From: Opitutales bacterium
Lineage (GTDB): Bacteria > Verrucomicrobiota > Verrucomicrobiia > Opitutales > UBA953
NCBI GenBank assembly: GCA_007280935.1
Contig: QYQK01000002.1
Location: 1 to 34,605, forward strand
Direction: 5' to 3'
Length of the DNA: 34,605 nt
This document shows positions 1 to 9,121 of the stretch, piece after piece (within the stretch, counting starts at the first letter, position 1; the number at the start of each line of letters is the position of its first letter). A program made the translations under genes and the position numbers. The notes beneath the pieces were generated by a model, which saw only the letters and a list, made by a program, of their open reading frames with translations, was not told the DNA's origin and did no database searches.

Positions 1-861
1 CTCTGGCAGATCTTCCACGGCACCGGCCTCAGCGCCGGCCTCGACGACCTTGGTTCGCAAGGCGAACTGCCTTCGCATCCAGAACTGCTCGAATGGCTGT
101 CCCTGGAGTTCCGCGATAAGGGATGGGACGTGAAGAAGATGATCCGCCTGATGGTCACCAGCCGCACCTACCGTCAGAGCAGCAGCCTGCGCCCTGACCT
201 GAAGGAGACCGACCCCAATAACCGCCTGCTCGCCTCGCAGAATCCGCGCCGACTCGACGCCGAATTCGTCCGCGACAACGCCCTCTTCGTCGCCGGACTC
301 CTCAACATCGCGGATGTCGGCGGGCCCAGCGTGAAACCGTACCAGCCCGAAGGCTATTATGAGCCGATGCAGTTCCCCAACCGCACCTACGTCGCGAGTA
401 AGGACTCCGACCAGTGGCGCCGCGGACTCTACATGCATTGGCAACGCATGTATCTGCACCCGATGTTGATCAACTTCGACGCTCCTTCGCGCGATGAGTG
501 CACCGCCCTCCGTAATTATAGTAACACCCCGCAACAGGCCCTGACATTGCTTAACGACCCGACCTTCGTGGAAGCTGCCCGCGCCATGGCCGCCAGGCTC
601 CTCGTCCTGCCCTCCGGCGATCGCTTGAGCCAAGGCTTCCGCCTCGCGATGGGCCGAGACATCAAGGCTTCCGAACGCCCGTCGATGGAAAAGCTCATTA
701 GCGACCAGACGGCTTATTATAAAACCAATCCGGCAGAAGCCGCCAAGCTGATCAAGGTCGGCTTCAGCCAGTCGCTCGCCAACGACCCGGCTGAACTCGC
801 CGCCTGGACGCAGGCCTGCCGAGTCCTCCTCAACTCCCACGAAGCGATCACCCGCTACTAA
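1..861 (+). CDS. PSD1 family protein, C-terminal part (DUF1553), truncated by window start
   Basis: The frame is open from base 1 and ends at TAA 859-861, giving 286 residues; the N-terminus lies outside the window. The visible part is the C-terminal DUF1553 domain of PSD1 proteins, starting in the conserved segment LWQIFHGTGL and continuing through LGSQGELPSHPELLEWL, PRRLDAEFVRDNAL, GGPSVKPYQPEGYYE and SNTPQQALTLLNDPTFVEAA. The same landmarks occur in the complete PSD1 at 4469-7609. Family members are usually exported, often carry an N-terminal cytochrome-c-like module and DUF1549, and are encoded next to a DUF1501 gene, as here, where the next gene begins 4 bases after the stop. The biochemical role of the family is not established. 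An internal ATG at 130 exists, but homology begins before it, so it is not the true start. Confidence 0.93.
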   Translation, partial: LWQIFHGTGLSAGLDDLGSQGELPSHPELLEWLSLEFRDKGWDVKKMIRLMVTSRTYRQSSSLRPDLKETDPNNRLLASQNPRRLDAEFVRDNALFVAGLLNIADVGGPSVKPYQPEGYYEPMQFPNRTYVASKDSDQWRRGLYMHWQRMYLHPMLINFDAPSRDECTALRNYSNTPQQALTLLNDPTFVEAARAMAARLLVLPSGDRLSQGFRLAMGRDIKASERPSMEKLISDQTAYYKTNPAEAAKLIKVGFSQSLANDPAELAAWTQACRVLLNSHEAITRY

Positions 862-865
862 GATC

Positions 866-2302
866 ATGCGCCCTTACGACCCCGTCGCTCACGCTCTGTC
901 GATCAATCGACGCAGCTTCCTCACCAAGAGCGCCTACGGCCTCGGCAGCGCGGCGTTCGCCATGCTCGCCGCGAAGTCCGGCTTCGGCGACCTACACGCC
1001 GCCCAGTTCTCCAAGGGCGTACTCCAGAAGCCCGATCTCCCCGTCAAAGCGAAGCGCGTCATCTTCCTCTGCATGGCCGGCGGCCCTCCGCACCTTGAGC
1101 TGTTCGATAACAAGCCGGTCCTGAAGAGCCTGCACGGGCAAGCCTTCCCGGAGTCGTTCACCAAGGGCAAGCAGATCGCCCAGCTCCAGAACACGGTCCT
1201 CAAGGCCCGCGGCGGTTCCTTCGAATTCAAGAAGTGGGGCAAGTCCGGCATGGAACTGACCGACATCTTCCCGCACATCGGCTCGATGGCCGACGACCTT
1301 TGCGTCGTGCGTTCGCTGAAGACAGAGCAGATCAACCACGATACGGCCCACGCGTTCTTCAACACGGGTTCGATCATCAAGGGCCGCCCGAGCATGGGCT
1401 CTTGGCTCCTCTACGGCCTTGGCGCCGAGACCGAGAACCTTCCCGGATATATCGTGCTGACCTCGACCGGTCGCACGGGTCAGCAACCCATTTCCTCGCG
1501 CCAATGGTCCAGCGGTGTCCTGCCTAGCAAGTTCCAAGGCATCCAGTTCCAGTCCAAGGGCGAAGCGGTCCATTACATCGGGAACCCCGAAGGCGTCTGC
1601 CAAAGCACGCAGCGCCAGGTCATCGATGAAATCCGTCGCCTCAACGGCCAGCTCGCCGAAGAGACCGTCGATCCCGAGATCGCCACGCGCGTCGCCCAGT
1701 ACGAGATGGCCTTCAAGATGCAGTCGAGCGTCCCCGAGCTGCTCGACTTCAAGAGCGAGTCCGCGAAGACGCTCGAAAACTACGGCATCAAGGAAGTCGG
1801 CGACGGCTCCTTCGCCTCGAACTGCCTCATGGCCCGCCGCCTCGCCGAACGCGGCGTGCGCATGATCCAGCTTTACCACCGCGCCTGGGACCTTCACGGG
1901 AACCTCGATAATGGGATGAAGATGGGCGCCGAAGACGTCGACAAGGCCACGGGCGCACTCATCCGCGACCTCAAGGAGCGCGGCATGCTCGACGACACGC
2001 TCATCCTCTGGGGCGGCGAATTCGGCCGCACACCGATGGGCCAAGGCACGGGCCGCGATCACCACATCGCTGGCTACTCGGTCTTTCTCGCCGGCGGCGG
2101 CATCAAAGCCGGCACGACATACGGGGCAACCGATGAACTCGGTTACAACGCCGTCGAGAACGTCGTGGATGTACACGACCTGCATGCCACGATGCTCGCC
2201 CTGATGGGCATCGATCACCATCGCCTGAACGTGAAATACCAAGGCCTGGATGTCCGCCTGACGGGCATCGCGGGCAAGGTGATCAAGGGCATCATGGCCT
2301 AA
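866..2302 (+). CDS. DUF1501 family protein, Tat-exported
   Basis: 478 residues, near the usual family length. The N-terminus has a twin-arginine signal, R15-R16 in NRRSFLTKSAYGLG, followed by an Ala/Gly-rich hydrophobic stretch, so export of a folded protein by Tat is likely. Family landmarks are AKRVIFLCMAGGPPHLELFD near residue 70, the DLCVVRSL/INHDTAH region near 145-160, and the C-terminal LILWGGEFGRTP, RDHH and DVHDLHATMLALMGIDH. DUF1501 proteins share the alkaline-phosphatase/sulfatase-like fold, but their reaction is unknown. The gene starts 4 bases after the PSD1 stop, so the two are probably one transcript. There is no Shine-Dalgarno before ATG 866, and coupling to upstream translation could supply initiation. 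A long antisense open frame over this gene is a codon-usage shadow. Confidence 0.93.
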   Translation: MRPYDPVAHALSINRRSFLTKSAYGLGSAAFAMLAAKSGFGDLHAAQFSKGVLQKPDLPVKAKRVIFLCMAGGPPHLELFDNKPVLKSLHGQAFPESFTKGKQIAQLQNTVLKARGGSFEFKKWGKSGMELTDIFPHIGSMADDLCVVRSLKTEQINHDTAHAFFNTGSIIKGRPSMGSWLLYGLGAETENLPGYIVLTSTGRTGQQPISSRQWSSGVLPSKFQGIQFQSKGEAVHYIGNPEGVCQSTQRQVIDEIRRLNGQLAEETVDPEIATRVAQYEMAFKMQSSVPELLDFKSESAKTLENYGIKEVGDGSFASNCLMARRLAERGVRMIQLYHRAWDLHGNLDNGMKMGAEDVDKATGALIRDLKERGMLDDTLILWGGEFGRTPMGQGTGRDHHIAGYSVFLAGGGIKAGTTYGATDELGYNAVENVVDVHDLHATMLALMGIDHHRLNVKYQGLDVRLTGIAGKVIKGIMA

Positions 2303-2320
2303 GCGGTAAACGACACTTAT

Positions 2321-2340
2321 ACGCCGTTTAAATTCGGCGT
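2321..2340 (+). terminator. Weak hairpin after DUF1501, possible terminator
   Basis: ACGCCG at 2321-2326 pairs with CGGCGT at 2335-2340 around an 8-base AT-rich loop. Only a short T/A run follows. It could weaken read-through between the DUF1501 gene and the DUF1080 gene at 2381. The six-pair stem and poor T-tract leave the call uncertain. Confidence 0.35.
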
Positions 2341-2380
2341 TTAGACTTCAATGGTCGGGGCGAAATCATAAGGTCACCCC

Positions 2381-3037
2381 ATGCCACTCCACCGCCTCAC
2401 CCTGACGGCCGCCCTCCTGGCGACCGCTTTCGTCAATGCCTTCGCCGCCGAAGCAATCACACCCAGTGCGAAGACCGAACTCTTCAACGGCAAGGACACC
2501 GTCGGTTGGATCGTCCACCCGCAAGACACCTCCAAGGATACCTGGTCCATCAAAGACGGCCTTCTCGTCTGCACTGGCAAGCCCAGCGGTTTTCTCCGCA
2601 CCGAAAAGAGCTACAAACAATATAAGTTCACGGTCGAGTGGCGCTTCACTAAAGCGGGCAACACGGGCGTCGTCGTGCACATGACTCCGCCGGACGCGGT
2701 CTGGCCCAAGAGCATCGAATGCCAAGGCATGCATGATCACCAAGGTGATTTTTATTTCTGGAATGGCGCCACGGTCAAAGAGGGCACGGAATTGAAAGAT
2801 AAGAAGACCGGTAAGGTCCGCGGCTATAAGATCGGCCGTCCGGGCGATAGCGTCGAAAAACCCGTCGGCGAATGGAATACCTTCACGACGATTTGCGACG
2901 GCGATACCGTCACGATCCTCGTCAACGGTAAGGAAGTGAACAAAGCCACCGGCACCAATCTCTCCGAAGGTTTCATCGGCCTGCAAGTCGAAGGCGGCGC
3001 CTTTGAAGTCAAACGCTGCACCCTCGAACCCCTGTAA
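2381..3037 (+). CDS. DUF1080 (3-keto-disaccharide hydrolase-like) secreted protein
   Basis: 218 residues with a Sec signal peptide (MPLHRLTLTAALLATAFVNAFAAE, likely cleaved after AFA). The rest is one DUF1080 domain (PF06439): ELFNGKDTVGW near residue 33, TWSIKDGLLVCTGKPSGFLRT, the strand FTVEWRFTKAGNTGVVVH, GEWNTFTTICDGDTVTILVNGKEVN, and a C-terminal GFIGLQVEGGAFEVKRCTL. The fold is a concanavalin/LamG-type sandwich. Characterised members hydrolyse 3-keto-glycosides in the periplasm; other members may only bind sugars. The start follows GTCACCCC with no Shine-Dalgarno. The next DUF1080 gene begins 27 bases downstream, so the two are likely co-transcribed up to the terminator at 4382-4410. 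Confidence 0.9.
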   Translation: MPLHRLTLTAALLATAFVNAFAAEAITPSAKTELFNGKDTVGWIVHPQDTSKDTWSIKDGLLVCTGKPSGFLRTEKSYKQYKFTVEWRFTKAGNTGVVVHMTPPDAVWPKSIECQGMHDHQGDFYFWNGATVKEGTELKDKKTGKVRGYKIGRPGDSVEKPVGEWNTFTTICDGDTVTILVNGKEVNKATGTNLSEGFIGLQVEGGAFEVKRCTLEPL

Positions 3038-3064
3038 TCCGACTGCCCCTACCGCTCTTTAGAC

Positions 3065-4360
3065 ATGCGCTTCCTGACCCCCCTGCTCGCCGTCGCGGCT
3101 TCCGCTCTCTTTGCGGATTCCCCACCCGCCGGCTTCACCCCGCTCTTTAACGGCAAGGACCTTGCTGGCTGGCATGGCTACAACCCGCACCTCGTCGCTA
3201 AGCTCACCGGCGACAAGAAGAACGCCATGCTTACCAAGATGCGCGAGGAATTCCCACAACACTGGTCCGCGAAGGACGGCGAGCTCTTCAATCCTGGAAC
3301 GGGTGCGTATGCGACCACCGACAAGGAATACGGCGACATCGAACTCGTCCTGGAATATAATATGGCCCCCTTGGGCGACTCCGGCATCTACCTCCGTGCC
3401 TGCCCTCAGGTGCAAATCTGGGATCCCGCTAATCCCAAGGAAGTTAAAAACGACGCTCAACTGGGTTCAGGCTCCCTTTGGAATAATAGCAAGGGTGCTC
3501 CCGGCAAGAATGCCCTGGTCCTCGCGGACAAACCTCCCGGCGAATGGAATACTCTCCGCGTCGTGATGGTCGGCGCTCGCGTCAGCGTCTGGCTCAACGG
3601 TAAGCAGACTGTCGACCACGCCCTGCTCGAGAACTACTACGACCGTAAGGCTGCCATCCCAGCCAAGGGACCGATTTGCCTCCAGACGCACGGCGCCCCG
3701 ATTCGCTGGCGCAATATCGCGGTCCGCGAAATCTCCGGTACCGAGGCCAACCAAATCCTCGCCGCTCACGGTAACGCCGGTTTCAAATCCATCTTCAACG
3801 GCAAAGACTTCACGGGCTGGGCTGGTCCAACCGAGAACTTCGAAGTCGTCGAAAGCGCGATCCGTTGTAAAACGGGCAAAGGCGGCACGCCCTATTACAA
3901 CCAAGATCTCACCGACTTCGGGGCTCGCGTCGAATTCAAACTTCCGGCTGGCGGCAACAACGGTCTCGCGATTCGTTACCCTGGAACAGGTGATACGGCT
4001 TATGCCGGCATGTGTGAACTGCAGGTGCTCGACGACAATTATGAAAAGGTGAAAGGCAAAATCGACCCACGCCAGGTCCACGGCTCCGCTTACGGCATGG
4101 TCGCCGCCCAGCGCGGTTACCAGCGGCCGATTGGCGAATGGAATTTCCAGGAAGTCTCCGTGGTCGGCTCCACCATCAAGGTCGAGCTCAACGGCTATCT
4201 AATCCTCGATGCGGACCTTTCCACGGTCGACCTCGCCACGGTGATGGCGAAGAAGCCGCACCCAGGCAAAGATCGTAAAAACGGCTTCTTCGGCTTCGCT
4301 GGACATAACGACGCCGCTGAATTCCGGAACATCGAGCTCAAGGACCTATCCGCCAAGTAA
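3065..4360 (+). CDS. Tandem DUF1080 protein (two 3-keto-disaccharide hydrolase-like domains)
   Basis: 431 residues with a short signal peptide (MRFLTPLLAVAASALFADS). It contains two copies of DUF1080. Domain 1 spans about residues 20-225, with FTPLFNGKDLAGWHGY, GDSGIYLRACPQVQIWDP, GEWNTLRVVMVGARVSVWLNGK and GPICLQTHGAPIRWRNIAVREI. Domain 2 spans about 235-431, with FKSIFNGKDFTGWAG, GGNNGLAIRYPGTGDTAYAG, GEWNFQEVSVVGSTIKVELNG and a GFFGFAGHNDAAEFRNIELKDL end. Each repeat opens with the family hallmark FNGKD-x-x-GW. The arrangement suggests an internal duplication that then diverged. The probable role is periplasmic binding or hydrolysis of (3-keto-)glycosides alongside the single-domain neighbour at 2381. 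It is the last gene before a strong terminator. Confidence 0.9.
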   Translation: MRFLTPLLAVAASALFADSPPAGFTPLFNGKDLAGWHGYNPHLVAKLTGDKKNAMLTKMREEFPQHWSAKDGELFNPGTGAYATTDKEYGDIELVLEYNMAPLGDSGIYLRACPQVQIWDPANPKEVKNDAQLGSGSLWNNSKGAPGKNALVLADKPPGEWNTLRVVMVGARVSVWLNGKQTVDHALLENYYDRKAAIPAKGPICLQTHGAPIRWRNIAVREISGTEANQILAAHGNAGFKSIFNGKDFTGWAGPTENFEVVESAIRCKTGKGGTPYYNQDLTDFGARVEFKLPAGGNNGLAIRYPGTGDTAYAGMCELQVLDDNYEKVKGKIDPRQVHGSAYGMVAAQRGYQRPIGEWNFQEVSVVGSTIKVELNGYLILDADLSTVDLATVMAKKPHPGKDRKNGFFGFAGHNDAAEFRNIELKDLSAK

Positions 4361-4381
4361 GGGCCAAACCAGCCACTTTCC

Positions 4382-4410
4382 AAAACCCCTCGTAAGAGGG
4401 GTTTTTTATT
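4382..4410 (+). terminator. Rho-independent terminator
   Basis: A perfect 10-pair stem, AAAACCCCTC (4382-4391) with GAGGGGTTTT (4396-4405), closes a GTAA tetraloop and runs into a T-rich tail (4402-4407 all T, then ATT). It lies 21 bases after the stop of the tandem DUF1080 gene. It marks the end of the transcript that includes 2381-4360 and separates it from the PSD1 gene at 4469. Confidence 0.93.
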
Positions 4411-4468
4411 AAGTACGCGTTGCAAGGAACCATCTGCCCGCCAATCCTGTCCATAACTCGCCCACCCC

Positions 4469-7400
4469 ATGCGTCTGCGTCCGTCCACCCTTTATTTATC
4501 CGCTGCGAGCCTCTTGGCTTTTGCCCACGCCGTCGCGGCGGAACGGGTTGAATTCAATCGGGATATTCGGCCGATTTTTTCCGACACTTGCTTCGCTTGC
4601 CACGGTCCCGATGAGAACAAGATGAAAGGCAAACTTCGTCTCGACTCGCTCGCCGCGGCGCAACGAGGCGGCAAGTCCGGCGATGCCGCGATTGTTCCAG
4701 GTCACCCGGAAAAGAGCGAAGTGATGAAGCGGCTAACAACCCAAGATGCCGACGACCATATGCCCCCGGCTGACTTCCATAAAGTCCTCAGCAAGGCGCA
4801 GGTCGAGACGGTCCGACTCTGGATTAAACAAGGAGCCGAATATCAGGGTCACTGGGCTTTTCAGATTCCGAAGAAGCCTGCACTTCCGTCAATTCCGGCC
4901 GGCGGTAATGCCATCGATGCATTCCTCGCCAAGAACTTCGCTACCAAAGGCCTTACGCCCAATGCCGAAGCGCCTAAGGCCACCCTACTCCGACGCGCCG
5001 CCCTCGACCTCACCGGCCTGCCTCCCACCGACGCCGATCTCCAATCCTTCCTGAGCGACTCCTCGCCCAACGCTTGGTCCAAGGCCCTGGATCGACTCAT
5101 GGCCTCGCCTCACTACGGCGAAAACATGGCGATGCAGTGGCTCGACTTCGCCCGCTACGCCGACTCCAACGGTTTCCAGAGCGACACGCAGCGTACGATG
5201 TGGCCCTATCGCGATTGGGTCATCAAAGCTTTTAACGATAATAAGCCGTTCGACGCCTTCACGGTCGAACAGCTCGCCGGCGACCTGCTGCCAAACGCCA
5301 CTCGCGATCAAGTCATCGCCACGGCTTTCAACCGTAACCACCGCCTCAATGGGGAAGGAGGCCGCATCGTCGAAGAATGGTTCGCCGAAAACGTTATCGA
5401 TCGCATTGAGACCACCGGCTCGACTTGGATGGCGCTGACGATGAACTGCTGCCGCTGCCACGACCATAAATACGACCCGATCAGCCAAAAGGAATTCTAC
5501 CAGTTTTTTGCCTATTTCAATTCGAACGACGAATCCGGCGTCCTGGGTGAATTCGGCGGTTCCGGCACGACCCGCCGTGGTGGCAATACGCCCCCTTTAC
5601 TCGCGCTTCCTACGACGGACCAACAAAAGAAAATCGACGAAACCGCCGCCGCCCTAGCGACTGCCGAAAAAACTCTCAAAAGTATCCCGACCTCCCAACC
5701 CGAACTTTTTGCCAAATGGCTCGAGCGCCAACAGGCGGCCTTCGCCAAAAACGGCGTAGCTTGGCAACCGCTCGTCGGTGAAAAGGTTTCGGCAAAGGAG
5801 AATGCAGAATTCACCCGCTTGGATGACGGCTCTTGGTTGGTCTCCGGTGGCACCGCTGCGAAAGAGACTTACATCATTGAATCCACCCCTGTCCCAGGCT
5901 TGCTCACCGCTATACGACTCGAAGCGCTACCCGACGACTCTCATCCAGGCAAAAGCCTCGGCCGGGCCTCCAACGGCAACTTCGTGCTCAGCGCCTTCGA
6001 GATCCGCCTCCTGACCTCCGACGGCAAATCAGCCCCCCTCCCTCTTGTAAAAGCCGAAGCCGATTACGACCAGCCCGGCTGGAACATCGCCAAGCTTGGC
6101 CCAGCGCCCATGACCAAGGGCAAGGCCAAGAAGGCCGATAACAATAAAGCGGGTTGGGCGATCGGCGGCAATCTGCCCGCCAACCGTGTGGCTCGTAAGG
6201 CAATCTTCACCATAGCGCCGACGACCATCCCCACTGGCGCCAAGCTGGTCGTGGTCATGCGACAGGAAGCGGTCTCTAACCATAGCATGGGCCGCTTCCG
6301 CCTGAATCTCTCCGGCCAGGATCCTAAACTCCTCTCGCTGAAGACTGACCCGGCGGCTGAGGCAACCCGACGCCTGCTCGCGAAACCTGCCGATCAGCTC
6401 ACATCAGCAGACCAGAATGCCCTCGAAAAAAACTTCACCGATAGCCCTGAGCATCCCCGCTTCGCCGCAACCGCCAAGGTCGCGGCCGCCAAGACCGCGC
6501 ATGATGGCGCCCTCGGTGCCCCGATTTCGGTGATGGTGATGAATGAACTGCCCAAGCCTCGTGACGCGTTCGTGCTCCTCCGTGGCGAATACGATAAAAT
6601 CGGCCCCAAGGTCGAACGCAAGCTACCCGCCTTCCTCCCGCCCCTTCCGGCTGGCGAACCGAATAACCGCCTGGGCTTCGCTCGCTGGCTCGTCAGCGGC
6701 CAACACCCGCTCACGGGTCGCGTCTGGGTCAATCGCGCCTGGGAACGCTTCTTCGGTATCGGGCTGGTGAAGACCTCCGAGAATTTCGGTTCGCAGTCCG
6801 AGTGGCCCAGCAACCCCGAGCTCCTCGATTGGCTGGCCGTCGAATTCGTCGACCGCAAATGGGATATGAAGGCGATGCAAAAGCTAATCATGACCAGTGC
6901 GGCCTATCGCCGCAGCGCCGCCGTGACCCCTGAAATGTTAGAGAAAGACCCTGACAACCGCCTGCTCGCCCGCGGCCCCCGTTTCCGCCTACCCGCTGAA
7001 GTGATCCGCGATCAAGCCCTCTCGATCTCTGGCCTGCTCGTCGATCTCCAAGGCGGGCCCAGCGTCAAGCCCTACATGCCTGAAGCCGTCTGGGACGAGA
7101 CCAGCGTTTACGGCGACATGCGGAATTATAAGGCCGACAAGGGCGAAGGACTTTACCGTCGTTCGCTCTACACCATTTGGAAACGAACGGCGGCTCCGCC
7201 CACGATGCTACTCTTCGATTCTGCAGGTCGCGAAGTCTGTACGGTCAAACGTTCGCGCTCCAACACCCCGCTGCAGGCCCTCTCATTACTCAACGAAGTC
7301 ACCTTCGTCGAAGCCGCCCGCAAACTGGCCGAACAAGCCATGAGACAATCCGGCGATAACGCAGCCAAACTCGCCTGGACTTTCCGTCACGTGGTCCGGC

Positions 7401-7609
7401 GCAATGCCACCGCCGAGGAGCTTTCGGTTCTGCGCAAAGGCCTGGAGAAACGCCTCGCGACCTATGCCACCGACAAGACACTTGCGCCTAAACTTCTCGC
7501 AACCGGCCTGAGCCCTGCACCGACCGACCTCGACCACGACCAATTAGCCGCTTGGACGGCCACGACCAATATCCTCCTCAACCTCGACGAAACCGTCACC
7601 CGCGAATGA
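4469..7609 (+). CDS. PSD1 family protein: cytochrome-c-like + DUF1549 + DUF1553
   Basis: 1046 residues, full length for the heme-bearing PSD1 type. A signal peptide (residues 1-24, ending AVAAE) precedes a planctomycete-cytochrome-C-like module with CFACHG (C41, C44, H45), a c-type heme site. DUF1549 runs from about 145 to 355 and includes RRAALDLTGLPPTDADL, WLDFARYADSNG, the GEGGRIVEEWFAENVIDR segment and a second C-x-x-C-H motif, CCRCHDHKYDP near 328. A middle region of about 400-650 may be a jelly-roll-like domain; it contains a Lys/Ala-rich insert GKAKKADNNKAG near 548. DUF1553 runs from about 720 to 1000, with RWLVSGQHPLTGRVWVNRAWERFFG written across several conserved blocks, and SNTPLQALSLLNE. 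Its stop overlaps the next start (ATGA at 7606-7609). The start follows CCACCCC, with no Shine-Dalgarno. Confidence 0.94.
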   Translation: MRLRPSTLYLSAASLLAFAHAVAAERVEFNRDIRPIFSDTCFACHGPDENKMKGKLRLDSLAAAQRGGKSGDAAIVPGHPEKSEVMKRLTTQDADDHMPPADFHKVLSKAQVETVRLWIKQGAEYQGHWAFQIPKKPALPSIPAGGNAIDAFLAKNFATKGLTPNAEAPKATLLRRAALDLTGLPPTDADLQSFLSDSSPNAWSKALDRLMASPHYGENMAMQWLDFARYADSNGFQSDTQRTMWPYRDWVIKAFNDNKPFDAFTVEQLAGDLLPNATRDQVIATAFNRNHRLNGEGGRIVEEWFAENVIDRIETTGSTWMALTMNCCRCHDHKYDPISQKEFYQFFAYFNSNDESGVLGEFGGSGTTRRGGNTPPLLALPTTDQQKKIDETAAALATAEKTLKSIPTSQPELFAKWLERQQAAFAKNGVAWQPLVGEKVSAKENAEFTRLDDGSWLVSGGTAAKETYIIESTPVPGLLTAIRLEALPDDSHPGKSLGRASNGNFVLSAFEIRLLTSDGKSAPLPLVKAEADYDQPGWNIAKLGPAPMTKGKAKKADNNKAGWAIGGNLPANRVARKAIFTIAPTTIPTGAKLVVVMRQEAVSNHSMGRFRLNLSGQDPKLLSLKTDPAAEATRRLLAKPADQLTSADQNALEKNFTDSPEHPRFAATAKVAAAKTAHDGALGAPISVMVMNELPKPRDAFVLLRGEYDKIGPKVERKLPAFLPPLPAGEPNNRLGFARWLVSGQHPLTGRVWVNRAWERFFGIGLVKTSENFGSQSEWPSNPELLDWLAVEFVDRKWDMKAMQKLIMTSAAYRRSAAVTPEMLEKDPDNRLLARGPRFRLPAEVIRDQALSISGLLVDLQGGPSVKPYMPEAVWDETSVYGDMRNYKADKGEGLYRRSLYTIWKRTAAPPTMLLFDSAGREVCTVKRSRSNTPLQALSLLNEVTFVEAARKLAEQAMRQSGDNAAKLAWTFRHVVRRNATAEELSVLRKGLEKRLATYATDKTLAPKLLATGLSPAPTDLDHDQLAAWTATTNILLNLDETVTRE

Positions 7610-9069
7610 ACTGCAACGACCATCAATTCCAAGGCCTCGACCATGCCACCCAGATGGCCTTATCGCGGCGTACTTTCATCAAGGGTTCCGCGGGCGGCAT
7701 CGGTCTCGCCGCCTTAGGCTCGATCATCAGTACCCCGACCTTCGCCGCCAACCCCGGCCTGGGCTTCCCTAACTTCAAGCCCAAGGCGAAGCGGATCATC
7801 TACCTGTTCCAATCCGGTGCACCTTCACAATTGGATCTCTTTGATCCGAAACCCGAGATGGAAAAAATGCGAGCTAAGGACCTCCCGGAAAGCATTCGCA
7901 AGGGTCAACGCCTGACCACGATGACGTCCGGCCAGAAGTCCTTCCCCGTCGCTCCTTCAATCTTCAAATTCAAACAGTATGGTCAATCTGGAGCGTGGTT
8001 CAGCGAACTCATGCCGCACATGTCTACCAAGGCCGACGCATGGTGCGTCGTCCGTGCGATGCACACGGAGGCGATCAACCACGACCCTGCCATCACGTTC
8101 ATGCAGACGGGCAGCCAGCTCGCAGGCCGCCCCAGCATCGGCGCATGGTCCGCTTACGGGCTCGGCAGCGAGAACGCCGATCTTCCCGCCTATGTGGTCA
8201 TGACTTCGTTCGGTAGCGGCCGACCCGAAGACCAACCGCTCTACGACCGACTCTGGGGCGCCGGTTTTCTGCCCTCCAAACTCCAAGGCGTTAAGCTCCG
8301 CAATAAGGGTGAACGCGTGCTTTACCTCAAGGACCCCGACGGCATCCCCCGCGAAGTACGCCGCGAACAGCTCGACGAGCTCGCCGCCCTTAACAACCAA
8401 CGCCACGACGTCCTCGGCGACCCCGAAATCCAGACTCGTATTTCACAATATGAAATGGCCTTCCGCATGCAGACCAGCGTGCCGGACCTGCTTGATCTTT
8501 CCAAAGAACCGCAACACGTCCTCGATCTCTACGGGCCGGATGTGAAACGTCCCGGCTCTTATGCCTCTAATTGCCTCCTGGCCCGTCGTCTCTGCGAACG
8601 CGATGTCCGCTTCGTCCAGCTCTTTCACATGGGCTGGGATCACCACGGCGGTCTGCCAAAGGCCATCAAAGGCCAGTGTAACGACACCGACCAAGCCACG
8701 GCTGGTCTCCTTACCGATCTCAAACAACGTGGGTTGCTCGATGATACCTTGATTGTTTGGGGTGGTGAATTCGGACGCACCATCTATTCGCAGGGTACCC
8801 TTACCGAAACCAATTACGGACGCGACCACCACCCGCGTTGCTTCACCGTCTTGATGGCCGGCGCCGGCGTCAATAAGGGCACGACCTTCGGCGAGACCGA
8901 CGACTTTAGTTATAATATCGTCAAGGATGGCGTCCACGTGCACGACCTCAACGCGACGATCCTGCACTTGATGGGCGTCGAGCATACCCGCCTTACCTAT
9001 CGCTACCAAGGTCGCGACTTCCGCCTCACTGATATCCACGGTGAAGTCGTGAAGAAGCTGCTGGCGTAA
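7606..9069 (+). CDS. DUF1501 family protein, Tat-exported
   Basis: 487 residues from ATG 7606, which overlaps the PSD1 stop as ATGA. A longer in-frame start at 7552 would overlap PSD1 by 58 bases, and its extra residues resemble no signal peptide, so I rejected it. The Tat motif is SRRTFIKGSAGGIG (R21-R22). Family landmarks are AKRIIYLFQSGAPSQLDLFD, WCVVRAMHTEAINHDP, QTGSQLAGRPSIGAWSAYG, LIVWGGEFGRT near residue 395, GRDHH, and VHVHDLNATILHLMGVEH. It is a close paralogue of the protein at 866-2302 in layout and length. The four-base overlap implies translational coupling with PSD1, the usual partner. The reaction is unknown. Confidence 0.93.
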   Translation: MNCNDHQFQGLDHATQMALSRRTFIKGSAGGIGLAALGSIISTPTFAANPGLGFPNFKPKAKRIIYLFQSGAPSQLDLFDPKPEMEKMRAKDLPESIRKGQRLTTMTSGQKSFPVAPSIFKFKQYGQSGAWFSELMPHMSTKADAWCVVRAMHTEAINHDPAITFMQTGSQLAGRPSIGAWSAYGLGSENADLPAYVVMTSFGSGRPEDQPLYDRLWGAGFLPSKLQGVKLRNKGERVLYLKDPDGIPREVRREQLDELAALNNQRHDVLGDPEIQTRISQYEMAFRMQTSVPDLLDLSKEPQHVLDLYGPDVKRPGSYASNCLLARRLCERDVRFVQLFHMGWDHHGGLPKAIKGQCNDTDQATAGLLTDLKQRGLLDDTLIVWGGEFGRTIYSQGTLTETNYGRDHHPRCFTVLMAGAGVNKGTTFGETDDFSYNIVKDGVHVHDLNATILHLMGVEHTRLTYRYQGRDFRLTDIHGEVVKKLLA

Positions 9070-9121
9070 CGGCTAGCCTCCCGCCCTCGGGAATCGCTTA
9101 TCTATCATAGGCCGCCTCGCC

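Noticed and set aside
992-2242. 416-codon open frame antisense to the DUF1501 gene
   Set aside because: It lies wholly over a clearly recognised gene, has no family motifs, and has the Val/Asp/Ala/Gly-rich make-up expected from reading high-GC3 coding DNA backwards.
7552-7605. Longer start for the second DUF1501 gene
   Set aside because: The extra 18 residues lie inside the PSD1 coding region and are unlike a Tat leader; ATG 7606 gives the ATGA overlap also seen in the third pair.
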